This document shows, piece after piece, positions 7,401 to 14,401 of a stretch of DNA of 20,505 nt (position 1 is the stretch's first letter; every line of letters begins with the position of its first letter). Location of the stretch: contig JALTMC010000269.1 in NCBI GenBank assembly GCA_027005175.1, forward strand, positions 1 through 20,505, in the 5' to 3' direction. The DNA is from Myxococcales bacterium (GTDB lineage Bacteria; Myxococcota_C; UBA6777). Made by a program: the position numbers and the translations under genes. Under the pieces are notes generated by a model. It was not told where the DNA came from. It ran no database searches and saw nothing but the letters and a program-made list of their open reading frames with translations.

Positions 7401-10353
7401 AGTTGGTAATATCAGACTTGGTATCCACACAAGAGCCACTGCAAGCGGTTTGACCTGTGGGACAGTTGAACCGGCACACTCCGCTGGAGCACAGTTGACC
7501 GGGAGCACACTTCTTATTGCACCGGCCACAGTGGCTGAGATCGGTCCGTAAGTTACGACAAACTCCTCCACAAGCATTGAGTCCTCTCGGACAGGAACAA
7601 GAGCCACTGCTGCACTCTTTTCCACCGGAGCAACGCGTTCCACAGTTGCCACAGTTGGTAATATCAGACTTGGTATCCACACAAGAGCCTGCACAGGCGG
7701 TTTGTCCTGTAGGACAGTTGAACAAGCATTTGCTGTTGGAACACAGTTGACCAGAGGCACATTTTTTACCGCACCTCCCACAGTGATTGAGGTCAAGGCG
7801 TGTGTTGCGACAAATACCATTGCAATCGGTAAGTCCAGAAGGACAACGACAGGTTCCACCCGCACACTCTTTTCCGCCTGTACACTTTTTTCCACAAGCG
7901 CCACAGTGCTCGATGTCACTCTTCTGATCGACACAAGAGCCGGAGCAAGCCGTCTGACCTGTAGGACAGTTGAAGTTACATTTTCCATTTGTACACAACT
8001 GGCCATCAGAGCATCTCTTGAGGCACTTCCCACAATTGGTTCGGTCACTCTGAAGATTGACACAAACACCACTGCAAGCGTTGAGGCCGGTGGGGCAAGA
8101 ACACGTTCCCCCCGCACACTCTTTCCCTCCAGAGCATCGGACTTTGCAGTTACCACAATTGGTCACATCAGAGTTGGTATCCACACAGACTCCAGCACAG
8201 GCAGTCTGCCCAGCCGGACAGTTGAAGGCACACACTCCAGTCGAGCATAGCTGACCCGACTTACACTTGTTGTCGCATTTTCCACAGTGGTTGAGATCAA
8301 CCTTGGCGTTGACACAGATCCCCTTGCAAGCGGTGAGACCAGCGGGACACTTACAAGCACCATTAAAGCACTGCATTCCGCCTTTACACTTCACTCCACA
8401 TTTTCCACAATGTGCAACATTGACTTGCAAGTCGATACACAGCTGACTTCCAGAGACCGTACACGCTTTCTGCCCTGCTGGGCAGTTTGAGACACACTTG
8501 GCTTTGTCACAAACTTTTCCGGAAGGACACTTCCTGTTGCACTTACTACAATGGTTGGTATCCTTTTGGATATCGATACAGATATCCTTTTTATTCACCT
8601 TGCAAACAACCTGAGTACCTGGACAGTTGGTGTTGCAAAGACCTTTGTTACAAACTTGGCCTGAGGGGCACTTTTTACCACATGCACCACAGTGATTGGT
8701 GTCTCCTTGTAAGTCAAAACATCGCGGCGATTTATCAATAGTGCATACATTTTGTCCATCGGGGCAACTCGGAACGCACTGACTGTTGACACAGAGTTGG
8801 CCTGAAGGACATTTCTCTCCACACTTGCCACAGTGACTTACATCCGTATCGAAATCGACACAGATATCCTTGTTGTTGACCTTACAAACATTCTGGCCTG
8901 CCAGGCATGAGGAAGTACACTTTCCATTCTGACAAATTTCGCCAGACTTACAGGCTTGGTTACATTTACCACAATGCGTGATATTGGAACTCACATCGAA
9001 ACAACCAAAGACATCTTTTCCATTCTTATCTTTGAACTTGCAAGAGGTCTGGCCAGTGGCACAGTCATTCTTGCATATACTCTTGATACATTTCTCACCG
9101 GCCGCACAGACATTGTTGCATTTGCCACAGTGTTTGACGTTGGTGGTGAAGTCAGCGCAGATGCGTTTTCCCTTTTCAGAGCAAGCATTCTGGCCTTTGG
9201 GGCAAGAAGCAAAGACACACTTCCCTTTGTTGCAGGTTTCACCCGTCTTACACAAGATATTCTTGCCATCATCATCATCATCAACAACACCATCACAATC
9301 ATCATCTTTGTTGTTGCAAGTTTCTTTTAAGGGGCCTTGCTCTCCCACACACTTGCCCCAGCCTGCTTCACCACAGGTCTGAATGCCTGTCTTACACAGT
9401 CCACCTTTTTCAGCAGCCTTTTTGAGTTGCTCAACTTCCTCTTTGGTAAAGTTTTCAGCGCGGGACGCATAGCAACGACGAGTGAGAGGTAGAGGCCCGT
9501 CCTTATCTTTAAGAATCGCTCCTGTGTTGGGGTCTCGCTTGTTATCGATGAAACCATCACAATCATCGTCTTTGTTGTTGCAGGTTTCTTCAATACACGA
9601 GACACAGGTCTTCCCTTTGGGGGGAGGAGCGAGACGCTCCTGAACCTTTTTATCGCTGGGGGCCGAGACGTAAAGATTCATAGAGAACATACAGTCGTTG
9701 CGATTCTTTCCAAAACAATCATAGGTAGGCGAGTCTGCCACACGACATTTTTCCCGCAGAAGATCCAGGCTCGCTCGCACAGCCCGCTCCTCGGCTGATA
9801 AAGCAGCCAAAGCCGCCTTGTCTGCATTTTGAATCTTGTTGACATCTTTATCAGCAGTGGGGATGACGATGCTTGGATTCATAAAGTAAAGCACAAAGAA
9901 GAACCCTTTGAGCTTGTCATCTCTGGGGATACGCAGAACGGGGGTATGCTTGTTTTCGATGGGCTCAAGGCTAAAAATTTTACCTTCTTTTGTGACCTTG
10001 ACCGGAGTCACAAACTTGCCATCATCTTCTTTTTTGACCTGACGACCTTCCCATTTAGAGACGAGACAACCCCAAAGTTCGTCTTTGTCAAAGAGCTTTG
10101 CATAAGGATTGGTAGCTTTAAGTTTCTCCTTTTTGAACAAGGCATCTGTAAACAAGCGATGCCCTTGAAACAGCTTGGTTGGATTACACAAGCCCCCAGA
10201 GGCAGGTGAAGTTTCAATGGTCTCTGTAGGGAAGCTACTGCAAGCGACCATCGTAAAGAGAACCCCTACCCACATCAAGCGATGCAGCCACACCCCAGCA
10301 ACCCGGAGAATCGATGTGGTGGAAGAAAGTTCTACGCCAAATTGTCTCGACAT
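4426..10353 (-). CDS. giant Stig1-like cysteine-repeat lipoprotein
   Basis: The product is 1975 aa. A signal peptide ends in lipobox MVAC with acceptor C38. Residues 39 to about 250 form a domain I do not recognise. Two MopE-type metal-binding motifs CNNKDDDCDG follow at C258 and C346, the second extended by an Asp run. From about residue 382 to the end there are some 37 repeats with the core NCGxCGxxC and normally 8 cysteines each, about 300 in all, resembling the Pfam Stig1 repeat. Units 6-30 form a strict two-unit period of 84 aa. The last units are a different variety with CC pairs (GTACCDNNTQVC) and are near-identical to one another. The ATG at 10353 is preferred over a TTG two codons upstream because GGGG lies 9 nt before it. 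Likely role (inferred): a disulfide-rich, metal-binding fibre or stalk anchored by lipid at the cell surface. It is the first gene of a pair with the TPR/PEGA-like gene. Confidence 0.92.
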   Translation of the reverse strand: MSRQFGVELSSTTSILRVAGVWLHRLMWVGVLFTMVACSSFPTETIETSPASGGLCNPTKLFQGHRLFTDALFKKEKLKATNPYAKLFDKDELWGCLVSKWEGRQVKKEDDGKFVTPVKVTKEGKIFSLEPIENKHTPVLRIPRDDKLKGFFFVLYFMNPSIVIPTADKDVNKIQNADKAALAALSAEERAVRASLDLLREKCRVADSPTYDCFGKNRNDCMFSMNLYVSAPSDKKVQERLAPPPKGKTCVSCIEETCNNKDDDCDGFIDNKRDPNTGAILKDKDGPLPLTRRCYASRAENFTKEEVEQLKKAAEKGGLCKTGIQTCGEAGWGKCVGEQGPLKETCNNKDDDCDGVVDDDDDGKNILCKTGETCNKGKCVFASCPKGQNACSEKGKRICADFTTNVKHCGKCNNVCAAGEKCIKSICKNDCATGQTSCKFKDKNGKDVFGCFDVSSNITHCGKCNQACKSGEICQNGKCTSSCLAGQNVCKVNNKDICVDFDTDVSHCGKCGEKCPSGQLCVNSQCVPSCPDGQNVCTIDKSPRCFDLQGDTNHCGACGKKCPSGQVCNKGLCNTNCPGTQVVCKVNKKDICIDIQKDTNHCSKCNRKCPSGKVCDKAKCVSNCPAGQKACTVSGSQLCIDLQVNVAHCGKCGVKCKGGMQCFNGACKCPAGLTACKGICVNAKVDLNHCGKCDNKCKSGQLCSTGVCAFNCPAGQTACAGVCVDTNSDVTNCGNCKVRCSGGKECAGGTCSCPTGLNACSGVCVNLQSDRTNCGKCLKRCSDGQLCTNGKCNFNCPTGQTACSGSCVDQKSDIEHCGACGKKCTGGKECAGGTCRCPSGLTDCNGICRNTRLDLNHCGRCGKKCASGQLCSNSKCLFNCPTGQTACAGSCVDTKSDITNCGNCGTRCSGGKECSSGSCSCPRGLNACGGVCRNLRTDLSHCGRCNKKCAPGQLCSSGVCRFNCPTGQTACSGSCVDTKSDITNCGACGKKCTGGKECAGGACRCPSGLTDCSGICRNTKTDINFCGSCSKKCTSGQLCSNSKCLTNCPPGQTACSGSCVDTKSDVGNCGACGRKCTGGKKCTGGSCRCPAGLTDCSGACRDTKSDLNHCGACGSVCKPGQLCSNSKCLFNCPTGQTACSGSCVDTKSDSTNCGTCGTSCTGGKECVSGSCKCPSGLIDCNGICRDTKVDLNNCGACGKKCASGQLCSNSKCAFNCPARQTACNGSCVDTKSDSTNCGTCGTTCTGGKECASGSCKCPPGLTDCNGICRDTKVDLNNCGTCGKKCASGQLCSNSKCLFNCPTGQTACNGSCVDTKSDIANCGTCGTTCTGGKECASGQCACKSGFTDCSGICRDITKDRNNCGACGNQCTTGQLCSSSKCLTSCPPGQTDCSGSCVDTQSDLKNCGSCGTKCTGGKECASGSCKCPSGKTDCSGTCVDTNSDTSNCGSCANSCSSGQVCLSGSCKTSCPTGQTACSGLCVNITSDVNNCGTCGTKCTGGTTCQSSSCACPSGQTACSGVCKDLQGDSSNCGVCGTSCTGGKICVSGACVFSCPTGQSVCNNACVDTTKDNNNCGTCGTTCSGGKTCQSSSCKCPTGKTDCSGTCIDTQADRSNCGSCGNVCASGTLCVSGVCKANCQTGQTDCNGKCVTLSSDVANCGSCGAACGSGQPCFNGTCVVVCNSGETNCSGACRNLQTDTNNCGACGTVCATGKVCSNSQCVCSSGTTTCGTACCDNNTQVCSNSKCCATGETNCSGTCTDTKTDTNNCGACGTVCSSGQSCCNGTCVDLQTNTNNCGACGTVCSSGQSCCSAACVDLQTDTNNCGTCGTVCATGKVCSSGQCVCGSGTTTCGTACCDNNTQVCSDSKCCATGETNCSGTCTDTKTDTNNCGACGTACSSGQSCSDSKCCTTGETNCSGTCTDTKTDTNNCGACGTVCSSGQSCCSSSCVDQQTDSNNCGSCGNVCSNGQSCVSGTCQ
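4531..4770 (-). repeat. tandem 120-bp duplication in repeat gene
   Basis: Bases 4531-4650 and 4651-4770 align without gaps and differ at only a handful of positions. They encode two consecutive units of the variety containing CATGETNCSG or CTTGETNCSG. A related copy starts at 5017. This is the most recent-looking duplication in the gene. Confidence 0.85.
4651..5281 (-). repeat. pair of ~265-bp direct repeats
   Basis: Bases 4651-4915 and 5017-5281 align with a constant offset of 366 bp and are roughly nine-tenths identical by eye. They include a shared stretch coding CGTACCDNNTQVC. The intervening 4916-5016 holds another, shorter repeat unit. This part of the gene is a plausible recombination or misassembly hotspot. 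Confidence 0.8.
5406..8430 (-). repeat. 252-bp higher-order repeat lattice
   Basis: The base preceding the codons for the conserved V-D pair (or equivalent) falls at 5406, 5658, 5910, 6162, 6414, 6666, 6918, 7170, 7422, 7674, 7926, 8178 and 8430: thirteen anchors exactly 252 bp apart with no indel. Each period encodes two alternating units, one containing GGKEC and one containing GQLC. Anchor spacing within a period is 41 and 43 aa where checked (8178, 8307 and 8430). Confidence 0.9.
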
Positions 10354-10386
10354 CTTCAATTACCCCATAACACAGTCAAAAGAGCG

Positions 10387-10486
10387 AAGCTCAAGCAATG
10401 ACAAGCACCCCAAGCTCAAGCAATGACAAGCACCCCAAGCTCAAGCAATGACAAGCACCCCAAGCTCAAGCAATGACAAGCACCCT
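10387..10486. repeat. four 25-bp direct repeats upstream of giant gene
   Basis: Four head-to-tail units begin at 10387, 10412, 10437 and 10462. They are identical apart from the final base of the last unit (T instead of C). Each unit reads AAGCTCAAGCAATGACAAG followed by CACCCC. The array ends 33 bp before the start codon of the giant cysteine-repeat gene and so occupies its promoter region. On the minus strand each unit carries TTGTCA and TTGAGC, which could serve as -35 elements, but no convincing -10 was found. Confidence 0.95.
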
Positions 10487-10570
10487 AGTCTGAAAGCAGG
10501 CACAACCTCACATGCAAACGGAAGGCCGCGTCAACCAAAAGAAGAGACATCCGTAGGCAGACGTCCTTCC

Positions 10571-10606
10571 TATCACTGCGATTCGTCTACGTGAATTCCA
10601 GTGATA
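10571..10606. other. symmetrical 36-nt hairpin
   Basis: TATCACTG (10571-10578) pairs perfectly with CAGTGATA (10599-10606). Inside, after a 2x2 internal loop, ATTC (10581-10584) pairs with GAAT (10593-10596) around an 8-nt loop. No T-run follows on either strand, so it is more likely an operator or structured RNA element than a terminator. Confidence 0.5.
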
Positions 10607-10726
10607 CACCCACCCGATCAGGTGACGCTGCTGAAGTAGACCCCGCGCCAGCCCTATAGGTCTCATCAAGAGGTTCCTTAAAATCACGGATATGGAGAAA
10701 TGGCCTCTACCGGATTTGAGGATCGA

Positions 10727-10747
10727 ATCCATTTGGAATGAATGGAT
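10727..10747. other. 7-bp hairpin
   Basis: ATCCATT (10727-10733) pairs perfectly with AATGGAT (10741-10747) around a 7-nt loop. It is AT-rich and lacks a T-run. Function is unknown and it may be chance. Confidence 0.3.
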
Positions 10748-10908
10748 AAGAAGCGAAGCCCTAAGAGCAGGTTGATTGTAGATTTCTTAGGTCAAAGATG
10801 CAACCTAGAAACTCAAAAAGGTGAAGGATGGCAGACTAAGACCGCAAAGTCTTTGAGATCATAACCGGAGTCGAAGGGGAGGTACTTGAGGAAAAAGGAG
10901 GGTAGAAG

Positions 10909-13008
10909 TTACTTTTTGACCTTCACAAGAACCAACATTTCATCGTAGAGTTTCAGAATTTGAGGAACGACACTGGGTCCAAGACTATTGGTTTCCTCAT
11001 AATGATCGGGAGGGTCATCGTAATAGGGTTTGGTCGGATGGAGCTTGTAATTCCAGCTCGCAAGAAGATAGCCTAGCTCATCATTACCCAAACCAACAAA
11101 GGCCTTATAGAGTCCAGGGATCTTGTCTTTGAGATAAGGTCCTTTCGGGGCATTTTTCTTCATCTCTGCAAGAAGATTGGGATCTTTGTTGTTGATGCCC
11201 GTCAACTTGTACCCACCCGACCACTTGCCATCATAACCACCCACAAGAACCTCAGGGTCCAGCTCACCAGGTGCCGAGAAAAAAGTAACATCACCAATTC
11301 GGATCAATGAGATCTGCGTTTTGACATGCGGCAAGTTGGTTTTACTCGTAGGCAAACTATCATCAAAGTCAAAAATGCCACGAAGGAAGACACCAAGGAA
11401 GAAAGCCGCTTGAAATGCTTGGTTTTCAACAGCAGCATTAAATGTGCGTGACCACACTGAAATAGAGGGCTTCTCAAGCATCTTTCCACTCTTAAGAGCC
11501 TCTTGGGCTTTCAGGGCAAGTTGTTCCCCCAGAGCTTTGGCTTTGTCCCAGTTGCTTGAGCTTTGCAACTTGCCTTCCAGGTCAGGGATTTTAATACCGA
11601 GTGGGGTCATCAAGCCACCAACAGCTCCTTGCAAAAAGATCGCAACACCGGGAATGGGATCAACCTTTGGATTCTTGCCTGTTGCGGGGAGGCCTTTCTC
11701 CATAGCCTCTCTGAGATAGTGGCAAAAGTCGGAAGATGAGAAGTTATTGATGTCAGACAACACCTCGGGGTGGTTGCCCCAGTTAACGATTGTTGCGATG
11801 GGTGTTCCATCTTTACCAATCGCTTGCAGTACAACCATGGTATCATCAATGACGACGGGATCACGAGAGTCACGGACTAACCCCTGAACACCGGTCCGAA
11901 GCTGCCCTGCCTTCAAGGTCGCGGGCTTCAAGTCTTTGTAGGCGTCCAGGATACTCTTTGCCAGATCTCTGATCACTTTCTTTTGGTAATCGGGGTCCGT
12001 CCCGGTCGCGGCGGGGACACCATCTTCACCAGGTCCCCACTGACCCAATGTATCGGGTCCTTCATGCGTATGAGTAGAAGATACAAGAATAAAATCAATG
12101 GCACCTTTGGGAAGTTGCTCATTGACCAACTTTCGAACTTTTTCAACATCGTCAAAAAAGAACCCAACCACATCAAGAGATACGATAGCAACAGTGGTTC
12201 CACCCGTTTGGAGAACCAAAGAGCGTGCCCACGTATCATCATGCTTCCCTTGTATCGGATGATTTTGAGAGAATCCGCCCATCCACAAGACGTCGAATTT
12301 TCCGTTCCCCTCACTGCCATCTGCATCTGGGCCTTTGTAAGCAGGGTTGGCTTTGTGACCGATCAGACACTTCTTCCCTTTACCAAAATAGGCAGGCTCA
12401 TCCTTTGGGCCAAGGCAGGGGCAGATTCGGTCACGCCCACAGTCAAGGAAGTAATCTTTCAAGCCATCCTTTTCAGAGCCATCAGCATCTGGAGCTTTGT
12501 AATGGATGTAGCATCGCTTCTCAGAGGTTTTGCAGACCATCTCGTTGGGACACTTTCCATCTTTATCACACGATACACGAGTTTTTAGCTTCTCACCAGG
12601 ACAGAGTCCATCCAGCCCACAATCACGCTTTTTGAAGGCAGCCAGAGACTGAAGTTCACCACAACGCATCCGGCCATGAGAAGAGAGAGGTGTTGGCTTG
12701 GGACAAAATCCTTTTTCCTTGAAATAAGACCAGCGGGCGATTTCATACTTGAGGGGCGAAATCGCGACCTTGGATGTCCCTGCTTTGAGATCACCTTGGT
12801 TGTCATCACAGCCAGCAGCACCGGGACAAACCGAAAAATCTTTATTTTTCGTAACCTTGCCATTTGAGTTATTGCTGTTTGTGTTGTTCTGATTGTTGTT
12901 GTTGTTTCCACCCGAGGAGCAGGCCACCGAGAGACCAAATGCCAGAGCAACAATCGCCAACCACAACGACCACCGACAGAAGAATATGTTTTTGAGATAT
13001 ATACGCAT
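10909..13008 (-). CDS. neutral ceramidase-like lipoprotein
   Basis: The product is 699 aa. A lipoprotein signal ends at SVAC (C30), followed by an Asn-rich spacer. Next is a cysteine-rich stretch with two EF-hand-like loops, PDADGSEKDGLKD and PDADGSEGNGKFD. The remainder resembles the neutral/alkaline non-lysosomal ceramidase catalytic domain: GKHDDTWAR (H256), SSTHTHEGPD (H313, H315), NWGNHPE (H413) and SAPGE (E582), with a closing GYL...HYEETNSLGP segment. In characterised ceramidases such residues hold a catalytic zinc; assigning ligands here is inference. The usual C-terminal Ig-like domain seems absent. Ceramidases hydrolyse the N-acyl bond of ceramide; another amide-linked lipid is possible. 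The ATG at 13008 is chosen because the signal peptide follows at once; its Shine-Dalgarno is weak (GAAG, 7 nt). It lies 149 bp after the preceding lipoprotein gene and is probably co-transcribed. Confidence 0.8.
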   Translation of the reverse strand: MRIYLKNIFFCRWSLWLAIVALAFGLSVACSSGGNNNNNQNNTNSNNSNGKVTKNKDFSVCPGAAGCDDNQGDLKAGTSKVAISPLKYEIARWSYFKEKGFCPKPTPLSSHGRMRCGELQSLAAFKKRDCGLDGLCPGEKLKTRVSCDKDGKCPNEMVCKTSEKRCYIHYKAPDADGSEKDGLKDYFLDCGRDRICPCLGPKDEPAYFGKGKKCLIGHKANPAYKGPDADGSEGNGKFDVLWMGGFSQNHPIQGKHDDTWARSLVLQTGGTTVAIVSLDVVGFFFDDVEKVRKLVNEQLPKGAIDFILVSSTHTHEGPDTLGQWGPGEDGVPAATGTDPDYQKKVIRDLAKSILDAYKDLKPATLKAGQLRTGVQGLVRDSRDPVVIDDTMVVLQAIGKDGTPIATIVNWGNHPEVLSDINNFSSSDFCHYLREAMEKGLPATGKNPKVDPIPGVAIFLQGAVGGLMTPLGIKIPDLEGKLQSSSNWDKAKALGEQLALKAQEALKSGKMLEKPSISVWSRTFNAAVENQAFQAAFFLGVFLRGIFDFDDSLPTSKTNLPHVKTQISLIRIGDVTFFSAPGELDPEVLVGGYDGKWSGGYKLTGINNKDPNLLAEMKKNAPKGPYLKDKIPGLYKAFVGLGNDELGYLLASWNYKLHPTKPYYDDPPDHYEETNSLGPSVVPQILKLYDEMLVLVKVKK

Positions 13009-13157
13009 AATGTCACTTCGAATTGAAGAATCCTGAGGCAGAAGCAGAGGGGCACTGCAAAGGTAGCCCACAGGATTGAAGGATTGGAAGGCCCAAAGTC
13101 ACTCACCGAAAAAAGAGAGTGCAAAGCAAAGACCGCTGAAACTGTTGAGCACAGACT

Positions 13158-14330
13158 TTATTTGGGGGTCCACGGCTGGGTCGTCAGAATGGAGATCGAG
13201 TCAGGGAAGATACGAGCCTTATAAGCAGCAACAAGCGAAGGTTTACCACCCACTTTGATAGCGGCCCGAAGCTCGACGGGCTGACCGGATGGCCCCGTCA
13301 CAGCGAGCTTGATGTTGAGGGCAGCGTAAATACCATCTTTGGCCGTTTCGATTTGATCCGGATCAGGCTGATCTCCCTCACCATTGAAGTAGGTCAGCTT
13401 TTGAGCACGAAGCGAGATCGAGACGCGGGCCGCCTTCAGAATACGATCCTGACAATCGTGTATCTCTCCCGCAAGACCTGCGTTACCATCCTGAATTTTT
13501 CGGATGCCCGCAGTACCTGGAATCAAACTCTTGGTTAGCGTTGTAATCACAAATGCACGTGTTTGGTAAAACCCATCCTTGACCTTATCGGCGGGAATCC
13601 ACTGGTTGTATTGAATGGTTGGTGTCTTGTTCGGACCCTGTGCCTTAATGATGAGAGCCACGTTGGTTGGGATATCCTCCAAAGAATAGTAACCAATGGG
13701 GTTCCCTGCATCGTCTTCCTTCTTCAAACACTTTTTGTTCAAACAGAATTTGTCATCGGAACACTTCGCCGCACAATCGGTCGTTTTAATATCTTCGGGA
13801 GCTTTGGAAGAGAACTGCCCCAAAAGATCTGTCAGGCCCTTGTTATCGTTATACTTATAAACAAGAACAGTGATACCAACGGTGTCGCCATTCAGGCCAA
13901 ACGTTTCTACAGGACCAAACAATGTCGCTGTCTTCGGTCCTTTGGGAAGTTCAGGAGCTTTTGCCAGACAAGAAAGATCAGGAGCCTCTCCTTTGTCTGT
14001 CTTGCTTTCCGCCGTTGGATTGGCGACACACATCTTATTGAAACATGTGCCCTCAAGGTTGTTTCCAGACTTGGGGTCACAATCCCGTTGTGCCTTACAC
14101 GCCCCACTATCCTTACACTTGTTTATCACCTCACCAATCGAACAGCGGCCTGTCGATGGCTTGTTCGTATTCGTGTTTGTAGTGTTTGTGTTTGTGTTTG
14201 TGTTTGTGGTGTTCGTATTCGTATTCGAGTTTGAGTTTGAGTTGTTGTTTCCACTACTACAGCCAACCATCGTCGTAAAAAAAAGAAAAAAAGTTGTCAA
14301 AACAATGACGCTAATCCAGCGAATTCCCAT
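13158..14330 (-). CDS. lipoprotein with Asn/Thr spacer, unknown function
   Basis: The product is 390 aa and I do not recognise its family. A signal peptide ends at MVGC (C24). Residues 28-56 are a pure Asn/Ser/Thr spacer. Two small cysteine clusters follow: one with CKDSGACKAQRDC and CFNKMC, and one with DCAAKCSDDKFC. The rest looks like beta-rich globular sequence (TVGITVLVYKYNDN, ALNIKLAVTGPSGQPVEL). The DDKFCLNKKC cluster resembles the KCPNEMVCKTSEKRC cluster in the next gene, so the two proteins share design elements. The start at 14330 has a strong GGAGG 8 nt upstream and a good promoter at 14373-14401. It heads a likely two-gene unit with the ceramidase-like lipoprotein, so a related surface role is plausible but unproven. 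Confidence 0.8.
   Translation of the reverse strand: MGIRWISVIVLTTFFLFFTTMVGCSSGNNNSNSNSNTNTNTTNTNTNTNTTNTNTNKPSTGRCSIGEVINKCKDSGACKAQRDCDPKSGNNLEGTCFNKMCVANPTAESKTDKGEAPDLSCLAKAPELPKGPKTATLFGPVETFGLNGDTVGITVLVYKYNDNKGLTDLLGQFSSKAPEDIKTTDCAAKCSDDKFCLNKKCLKKEDDAGNPIGYYSLEDIPTNVALIIKAQGPNKTPTIQYNQWIPADKVKDGFYQTRAFVITTLTKSLIPGTAGIRKIQDGNAGLAGEIHDCQDRILKAARVSISLRAQKLTYFNGEGDQPDPDQIETAKDGIYAALNIKLAVTGPSGQPVELRAAIKVGGKPSLVAAYKARIFPDSISILTTQPWTPK
14163..14249 (-). repeat. hexanucleotide-rich Asn/Thr tract
   Basis: This encodes 29 consecutive Asn, Ser or Thr residues. The DNA is largely iterations of a 6-bp unit (GTGTTT/GTATTC on the plus strand). Such simple repeats change length easily, so the spacer between the lipid anchor and the folded domain may vary among strains. 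Confidence 0.8.
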
Positions 14331-14372
14331 TGCACAAGCCTCCAAAATACCGAGATGAGAATAATGCAGGAG

Positions 14373-14401
14373 AATCTACAATATCGCACGCCTTGGGTCA
14401 A
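14373..14401 (-). promoter_or_regulatory. sigma-70-type promoter for lipoprotein pair
   Basis: On the minus strand the -35 TTGACC (14396-14401) is followed by a 17-bp spacer and -10 TAGATT (14373-14378). Transcription would begin near 14366, giving a leader of about 36 nt that includes GGAGG before the ATG at 14330. The -35 overlaps a short dyad GGGTC-AA-GACCC (14395-14406), a possible operator. Confidence 0.55.

Larger units (their letters stand above)
10487..10908. other. gene-free gap with dyads
   Basis: About 420 bp lie between the ceramidase-like gene's stop and the 25-bp repeats. No credible coding region was seen; a 74-codon minus-strand frame at 10508-10732 has no recognisable features. 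The gap holds two clear dyads (10571-10606 and 10727-10747) and a weak AAGAC/GTCTT hairpin near 10840. No T-rich terminator was recognised on the minus strand. Confidence 0.6.

Noticed and set aside
7326-8156. 276-codon minus-strand frame and several 60-180-codon plus-strand frames inside the repeat gene
   Set aside because: These have the same cause: periodic sequence keeps all frames open. The frame with lipobox, MopE motifs and regular cysteines is clearly the real one.
10387-10486. 25-bp repeats as a CRISPR array
   Set aside because: Units are directly head-to-tail with no spacers, and no cas genes are present.
10508-10732. 74-codon minus-strand frame in the gap
   Set aside because: No ribosome-binding site or family resemblance, and it spans the nested hairpin; treated as non-coding.
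13563-14234. 223-codon plus-strand frame opposite the 390-aa lipoprotein
   Set aside because: It is antisense to a gene with a lipobox, strong ribosome-binding site and promoter. Its end is the antisense of the Asn/Thr tract.
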